Source of the DNA: Paraburkholderia atlantica
GTDB lineage: Bacteria; Pseudomonadota; Gammaproteobacteria; Burkholderiales; Burkholderiaceae
DNA length: 64,000 nt
Direction of reading: 5' to 3'
NCBI RefSeq assembly: GCF_009362785.1
Contig: NZ_WHNQ01000017.1
Location: forward strand, 1 to 64,000
This document shows positions 59,993-64,000 of the stretch, in pieces. Made by a program: the position numbers and the translations under genes. The notes below the pieces were generated by a model, which was given only the letters and a program-made list of their open reading frames with translations, had not been told where the DNA came from and searched no databases. The first letter of the stretch is position 1. Each line of letters begins with the position of its first letter.

Positions 59993-60994
59993 ATGGATGC
60001 GATCTCCTACGAACGCGCCGGCGACGTCGCCAGCGCGGTACGCGCGGCGCAACAACCCGGCGCGGTGTTCATCGGCGGCGGCACGAATCTGCTCGATCTG
60101 ATGAAGGGCGGCGTCACGCGGCCGGTGCGGCTCATCGACATCACGCACATCGGCGGCCTCGACTCGGTGACGACGCTGCCCGGCGGCGGCATCCGCATCG
60201 GCGCGCTGGTGCGCAACAGCGACGCGGCCAATCACGCGCTGGTGCGCGAGCAGTACCCGTTGTTGTCGCAAGCGCTGCTCGCGGGCGCGTCGCCGCAGTT
60301 GCGCAACATGGCGACGGTCGGCGGCAATCTGCTGCAACGCACCCGTTGCGGCTACTTCTACGACACCGCTTTTACGCATTGCAACAAGCGCCTGCCCGGC
60401 AGCGGCTGCGCGGCGCTCGACGGCCATAACCGCGCGCACGCGATCCTCGGCGCGAGCCCGCAATGCATCGCGGTCAACCCGTCGGACATGAGCGTCGCGC
60501 TGGCCGCGCTCGATGCGCTGGTGCGCGTGAGCGGCCCGGGCGGCGAGCGCACGATCGCGTTCGCCGACTTCCATCGGCTGCCGGGCGACCGGCCCGACGT
60601 CGATACCACGTTGCAGCCCGGCGAGCTGATCACCGCAGTGGATCTGCCGCCGCCGCTGTTCAGCGCGCATTCGCACTATCTGAAGGTGCGTGACCGCGCG
60701 AGCTATGCGTTCGCGCTCGTATCGGTCGCGGCCGCGTTGCAGATGGACGGCGAACGCGTGCAGAGCGCGCGCATCGCGCTCGGCGGCGTCGCGCATAAAC
60801 CGTGGCGCGCGAACGTGGCCGAGCACATGCTGAGCGGCCAGCCGCTCAGCCAGGCCACGCTGAAGAACGCCGCCGCGGCCGCGTTGAGCGGCGCGCAGCC
60901 GCGCCACGACAACGCCTTCAAGGTCCAGCTCGCGCAACGCGCGATCGTGCGCGCGGTCAACCAGGCCGCCGGCAACGCGGGAGGTGTCGCATGA
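59993..60994 (+). CDS. paoB: Aldehyde oxidase FAD subunit (PaoB-like)
   Basis: About 333 residues. The FAD-binding motif is FIGGGTNLLDLMK, followed by ASPQLRNMATVGGNLLQRTRC. A CGYFYDTAFTHCNKRLPGSGCAA segment supplies the cysteines of the extra [4Fe-4S] cluster known from E. coli PaoB. It feeds electrons from the molybdenum subunit to an unknown acceptor. Its stop overlaps the paoC start as ATGA. Confidence 0.92.
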   Translation: MDAISYERAGDVASAVRAAQQPGAVFIGGGTNLLDLMKGGVTRPVRLIDITHIGGLDSVTTLPGGGIRIGALVRNSDAANHALVREQYPLLSQALLAGASPQLRNMATVGGNLLQRTRCGYFYDTAFTHCNKRLPGSGCAALDGHNRAHAILGASPQCIAVNPSDMSVALAALDALVRVSGPGGERTIAFADFHRLPGDRPDVDTTLQPGELITAVDLPPPLFSAHSHYLKVRDRASYAFALVSVAAALQMDGERVQSARIALGGVAHKPWRANVAEHMLSGQPLSQATLKNAAAAALSGAQPRHDNAFKVQLAQRAIVRAVNQAAGNAGGVA

Positions 60995-63204
60995 ATCTGA
61001 TCGGACAACCGCTCGATCGTGTCGATGGACTGCTGAAGGTGACCGGCGACGCCCGTTATGCAGCCGAATTCCCCGGTGCACGCCTCGCGCATGCGGTGCT
61101 CGTGACGAGCACGATCCCGGCCGGCACGATTTCGTCGATCGATGCGAGCCGCGCCGAAGCCGTGCCCGGCGTGCTGCTCGTGATGACCTACCAGAACGCG
61201 CCGCGTCTGCCGAACGGCGGCAAGCCCGCGCTCTCGCCTCCGGCCGGCCGGCACCTGTCGCTTCTGCAAGATAACCAGGTGCACTACAGCAACGAGCCGG
61301 TCGCGGTGGTCGTCGCCGATACGCTCGAACATGCGACCGATGCCGCGCGCCAGCTGCGCATCGTCTATCAGCCGGGCGCCGCGGCGCTCGACTTCGAGCA
61401 GGCGAAGCCGCACGCGCATGCGCCGGACAAGCCGCAAGGCCGCCAGACCGACACGCAGCGCGGCAGTTTCGAAAACGGCATGCAAAGCGGCGACGTGCAT
61501 ATCGAGGCCACCTACACGACGCCGATCGAGCATCACAACCCGATGGAGCCGCACGCGACGATGGCGCACTGGGACGGCCCGCAGTTGACGGTCTACGACT
61601 CGACCCAAGGCGTGAGCGGCACCGCCCAGGTGCTCGCGAAGACGTTCGCGATCCCGGTGTCCGACGTGCGCGTGATATCGCCGCTGATCGGCGGCGGCTT
61701 CGGCTGCAAGGGTTCGTCGTGGTCGCACGTGTCGCTGTGCGCGATGGCCGCGCGGCAAACCGGGCGGCCGGTGCGGCTCGTGCTCGAACGGCCGCAGATG
61801 TTCGGCCCGGTCGGCGCGCGGCCGCGCACCGAGCAGCACTTCGTGATCGCCGCGCGGCATGACGGCACGCTGACCGCGATGCGCCACGACAGCATCTCGA
61901 ACACGTCGATGATCGAAGACTGGACCGAGACCTGCTGCATGGTCACGCGCATGCTGTACGCGGTGCCCAACCAGGTGACGACGCACCGGCTCGTGCAGCT
62001 CAATGTCGGCACGCCGACCTTCATGCGCGCGCCGGGCGAGACCACCGGCTCGTTCGCGCTCGAATCGGCGATGGACGAACTCGCCGTCGCGCTGAAGATG
62101 GACCCGCTCGCGCTGCGTCTGAAGAACTACGCGGACAGCGATCCGCAGGAGCACAAGCCGTGGTCGGGCAAGTCGCTGCGCGAGTGCTATCAGTTCGGCG
62201 CCGAGAAGTTCGGCTGGTCGCGCCGCTCGCAAGCACCACGTTCGATGCGCAACGGCAACACGCTGATCGGCATGGGCATGGCGACTGCGACCTATCCGGC
62301 CAACCGCAGCGAGGCGTCGGCGCTCGCGCAGATTCTGCCGGACGGCACCGCGGTGGTCGCCTCGGGCACGCAGGACATCGGCACCGGCACCTATACGGTG
62401 ATGACCCAGGTCGCCGCCGATGCGCTCGGCTTCACGCCCGCGCAGATCCACTTCGCGCTCGGCGATTCGTCGCTGCCGCGCGCGCCGGTGTCGGGCGGCT
62501 CGCAGTCGGCGGCCAGCGTGTCGCCCGCGGTCCGGGACGCGGCGAGCCAGGCGCGCAGCCAGCTGATCGCGCTGGCGCTCGCCGATGCGAGTTCACCGGT
62601 GCATGGCTTGCCGCTCGACGACGTCACCGTCGAAAGCGGCTGGGTCGTGAGCCGCTCGCAACCGGGCAAGCGTGATCCTGCCGCCGCGATCATCGCGCGC
62701 GCGGGCGGCAAGCCGATCGAGGCGACCGCCACCGTGAAGCCAGGCGACGAGAAGCAGAAGTACTCGTTTCACTCGTTCGGCGCGGTGTTCGTCGAGGTCC
62801 ACGTCGATGCCGAGTTGGGCACGATCCGCGTGCCGCGCGTGGTCGCGGTGTACGACGTCGGCCGGGTGCTGAACCAGAAGACCGCGCGCAGCCAGATGAT
62901 GGGCGGCATCGTGTGGGGCATCGGCGCGGCGATGCAGGAAGAAAGCACGCTCGATGAGCGCTTCGGACGCTTCACGAACGCGAACCTCGCCGAGTATCAC
63001 GTGCCGGTGAACGCCGATATCGGCACGATTGACATTACGTTCATCGACCGGCCCGATCCGTACATCAACTCGCTCGGCGTGCGCGGGATCGGCGAGATTG
63101 GCATCACGGCCGTGGTGGCCGCGATCGCGAACGCGGTGTACAACGCGACCGGCGTGCGGGTGCGCGATCTGCCGATCACGCTGGACAAGGTGGTGCGGAC
63201 CTGA
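60991..63204 (+). CDS. paoC: Aldehyde oxidase molybdenum-cofactor subunit (PaoC-like)
   Basis: About 737 residues, the usual length of PaoC. IGGGFGCKGSSWSH and MEPHATMAHW line the active-site pocket, MRAPGETTG is a cofactor-contact block, and the catalytic glutamate is in GIGEIGIT near residue 700. It should hydroxylate aldehydes to acids using a molybdopterin-cytosine-dinucleotide cofactor. The start overlaps the paoB stop in ATGA. Confidence 0.92.
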   Translation: MNLIGQPLDRVDGLLKVTGDARYAAEFPGARLAHAVLVTSTIPAGTISSIDASRAEAVPGVLLVMTYQNAPRLPNGGKPALSPPAGRHLSLLQDNQVHYSNEPVAVVVADTLEHATDAARQLRIVYQPGAAALDFEQAKPHAHAPDKPQGRQTDTQRGSFENGMQSGDVHIEATYTTPIEHHNPMEPHATMAHWDGPQLTVYDSTQGVSGTAQVLAKTFAIPVSDVRVISPLIGGGFGCKGSSWSHVSLCAMAARQTGRPVRLVLERPQMFGPVGARPRTEQHFVIAARHDGTLTAMRHDSISNTSMIEDWTETCCMVTRMLYAVPNQVTTHRLVQLNVGTPTFMRAPGETTGSFALESAMDELAVALKMDPLALRLKNYADSDPQEHKPWSGKSLRECYQFGAEKFGWSRRSQAPRSMRNGNTLIGMGMATATYPANRSEASALAQILPDGTAVVASGTQDIGTGTYTVMTQVAADALGFTPAQIHFALGDSSLPRAPVSGGSQSAASVSPAVRDAASQARSQLIALALADASSPVHGLPLDDVTVESGWVVSRSQPGKRDPAAAIIARAGGKPIEATATVKPGDEKQKYSFHSFGAVFVEVHVDAELGTIRVPRVVAVYDVGRVLNQKTARSQMMGGIVWGIGAAMQEESTLDERFGRFTNANLAEYHVPVNADIGTIDITFIDRPDPYINSLGVRGIGEIGITAVVAAIANAVYNATGVRVRDLPITLDKVVRT

Positions 63205-63342
63205 ACCGGCGGCAGCGCCGGACATGGCGCGACGGCGAAAGCGGCAGCGGCGGGCGGCGGGCATCGGGCTTGCCTTGCCGCGCTTGCCTGCCGCCCCGTT
63301 GCATCGCACAATCGGGGCATTCCTGTCTACCGGTATCCGCCG

Positions 63343-63930
63343 ATGGCCTACGCCTCGCTCGCCACTGGTGTGTTGCTCGCCGCCGGTTTCGGCTCGCGCT
63401 TCGATCCGCACGGGCTGCACAATAAACTGCTCGCACAGATGCCCGACGGCACGCTGGTCGCGCATGAAGCCGCGCATCGGCTGCTGCAGGTCGTCACGCG
63501 CGTGCTCGCCGTGGTGCGGCCGGGCTCCGACGCGCTCGCCCGCGTACTGAACGATGCCGGCTGTGATGTCGTGTTCGCGGCGAGCGCCGAGCGCGGCATG
63601 GGCGCGAGCCTCGCCGCCGGCATCGAAGCGAGCGACGACGCCGAAGGCTGGATCGTCGCGCTCGCCGATATGCCGCGCATCGCAATTCCGACGATCGAAG
63701 CGGTAGCCCGCGCACTCGACAACGGCGCGCGCCTCGTCGCGCCGTTCTATGACGGCCAGCGCGGCCATCCGGTCGGCTTCGGCAGCGAGCACCGCGACGC
63801 GCTGCTCGCGCTGGACGGTGACACCGGCGCGAAGGCGCTGCTCAAGTCAGGAGCGCTGACGCGCATCGACGTCGACGATCCCGGCATTCTGCGCGACGTG
63901 GATACGCCGGACGATTTGCGCACGCTCTAG
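63343..63930 (+). CDS. MobA/MocA-like molybdenum-cofactor nucleotidyltransferase
   Basis: About 195 residues of the NTP-transferase fold. GVLLAAGFGSRFDPHG is the nucleotide-binding P-loop, with a lysine in HNKLLAQ. WIVALADMPRIAIPTIEAV contains the metal-binding aspartate, and APFYDGQRGHPVGFG is the substrate-site block. This fits MocA, which makes the cytosine-dinucleotide cofactor for PaoC-type enzymes. It follows paoC by 138 bases. No XdhC/PaoD chaperone gene is in the window. Confidence 0.85.
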   Translation: MAYASLATGVLLAAGFGSRFDPHGLHNKLLAQMPDGTLVAHEAAHRLLQVVTRVLAVVRPGSDALARVLNDAGCDVVFAASAERGMGASLAAGIEASDDAEGWIVALADMPRIAIPTIEAVARALDNGARLVAPFYDGQRGHPVGFGSEHRDALLALDGDTGAKALLKSGALTRIDVDDPGILRDVDTPDDLRTL

Positions 63931-63939
63931 CGGCTAACC

Positions 63940-64000
63940 TCAGCCTTGCAGAGACTGGTCTGCCCGCAGCCGGTCGAAATCGAGGATCGCGACAACATCG
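63940..64000 (-). CDS. C-terminal end of a gene cut by the window, CheW-like
   Basis: The last 19 complete codons before TGA (63940-63942) read DVVAILDFDRLRADQSLQG on the minus strand. The ILDFDRL stretch resembles the final strand/helix of CheW-type chemotaxis adaptors. Only this fragment is visible, so the call is tentative. Confidence 0.35.
   Translation of the reverse strand, partial: DVVAILDFDRLRADQSLQG

Overview
The window looks like an ordinary chromosomal segment of a Burkholderiales bacterium, most likely Paraburkholderia or a close relative. It is GC-rich and densely coded. It carries two Gram-negative general porins of the beta-proteobacterial type (mature N-terminus QSSVTLYG), a DUF4148 protein, a class I PHA synthase and many catabolic operons. 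I see no rRNA or tRNA gene, no CRISPR array, no insertion sequence or phage gene, and no obvious frameshifted gene. Genus-level placement is inferred from protein families only.

Layout. 1-4070: porin, then an MHS-type transporter with a serine hydrolase. 4135-9190: sugar-acid dehydratase of the IlvD/EDD family with a palindromic upstream site, then small single genes (DUF1801, CPBP protease, DUF899, VOC). 9240-18062: a long minus-strand catabolic operon. From its promoter end it reads BKACE/DUF849 beta-keto acid cleavage enzyme, MFS transporter, quinone oxidoreductase, TauD/TfdA dioxygenase, small hydrolase, Rieske protein, AMP-forming acyl-CoA ligase, porin and BON protein; a divergent AraC-type regulator starts at 18305. 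19378-26494: a second minus-strand operon with an AraC-type regulator, an acyl-CoA dehydrogenase, EtfB, EtfA, a PhaJ-type hydratase and PhaC. Together these can turn acyl-CoA into polyhydroxyalkanoate.

26618-43373 is mostly housekeeping: lipoprotein, methyltransferase with GltS, glycogen phosphorylase, DHA2 transporter, threonine aldolase, an NlpD-like LysM/M23 lipoprotein, 6-phosphogluconate dehydrogenase, and a five-gene chain (SDR, oxidoreductase-like protein, sirtuin, PNPOx-like, DUF938). 43650-51647 has a polysaccharide deacetylase, an isolated motAB stator pair, exonuclease III, YjdM, a spermidine synthase-like protein, a ribbon-helix-helix protein and a YoaK/DUF1275 membrane protein.

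51837-58989 is the most interesting region. Six tightly packed genes, hyfB-C-E-F-G-I, encode a complex I/hydrogenase-4-like membrane complex. Its large subunit has lost the [NiFe]-binding cysteines, so it should be an energy-converting hydrogenase-related (Ehr) complex rather than a hydrogenase. Its electron donor is unknown, and no ferredoxin subunit is encoded here. Two overlapping perfect dyads sit in its upstream region. It is followed at 59265-63930 by a Tat-exported PaoABC-type molybdenum aldehyde oxidase with its own MobA/MocA-like nucleotidyltransferase, preceded by a sigma-54-like promoter. The right edge cuts a minus-strand gene whose C-terminus resembles CheW.
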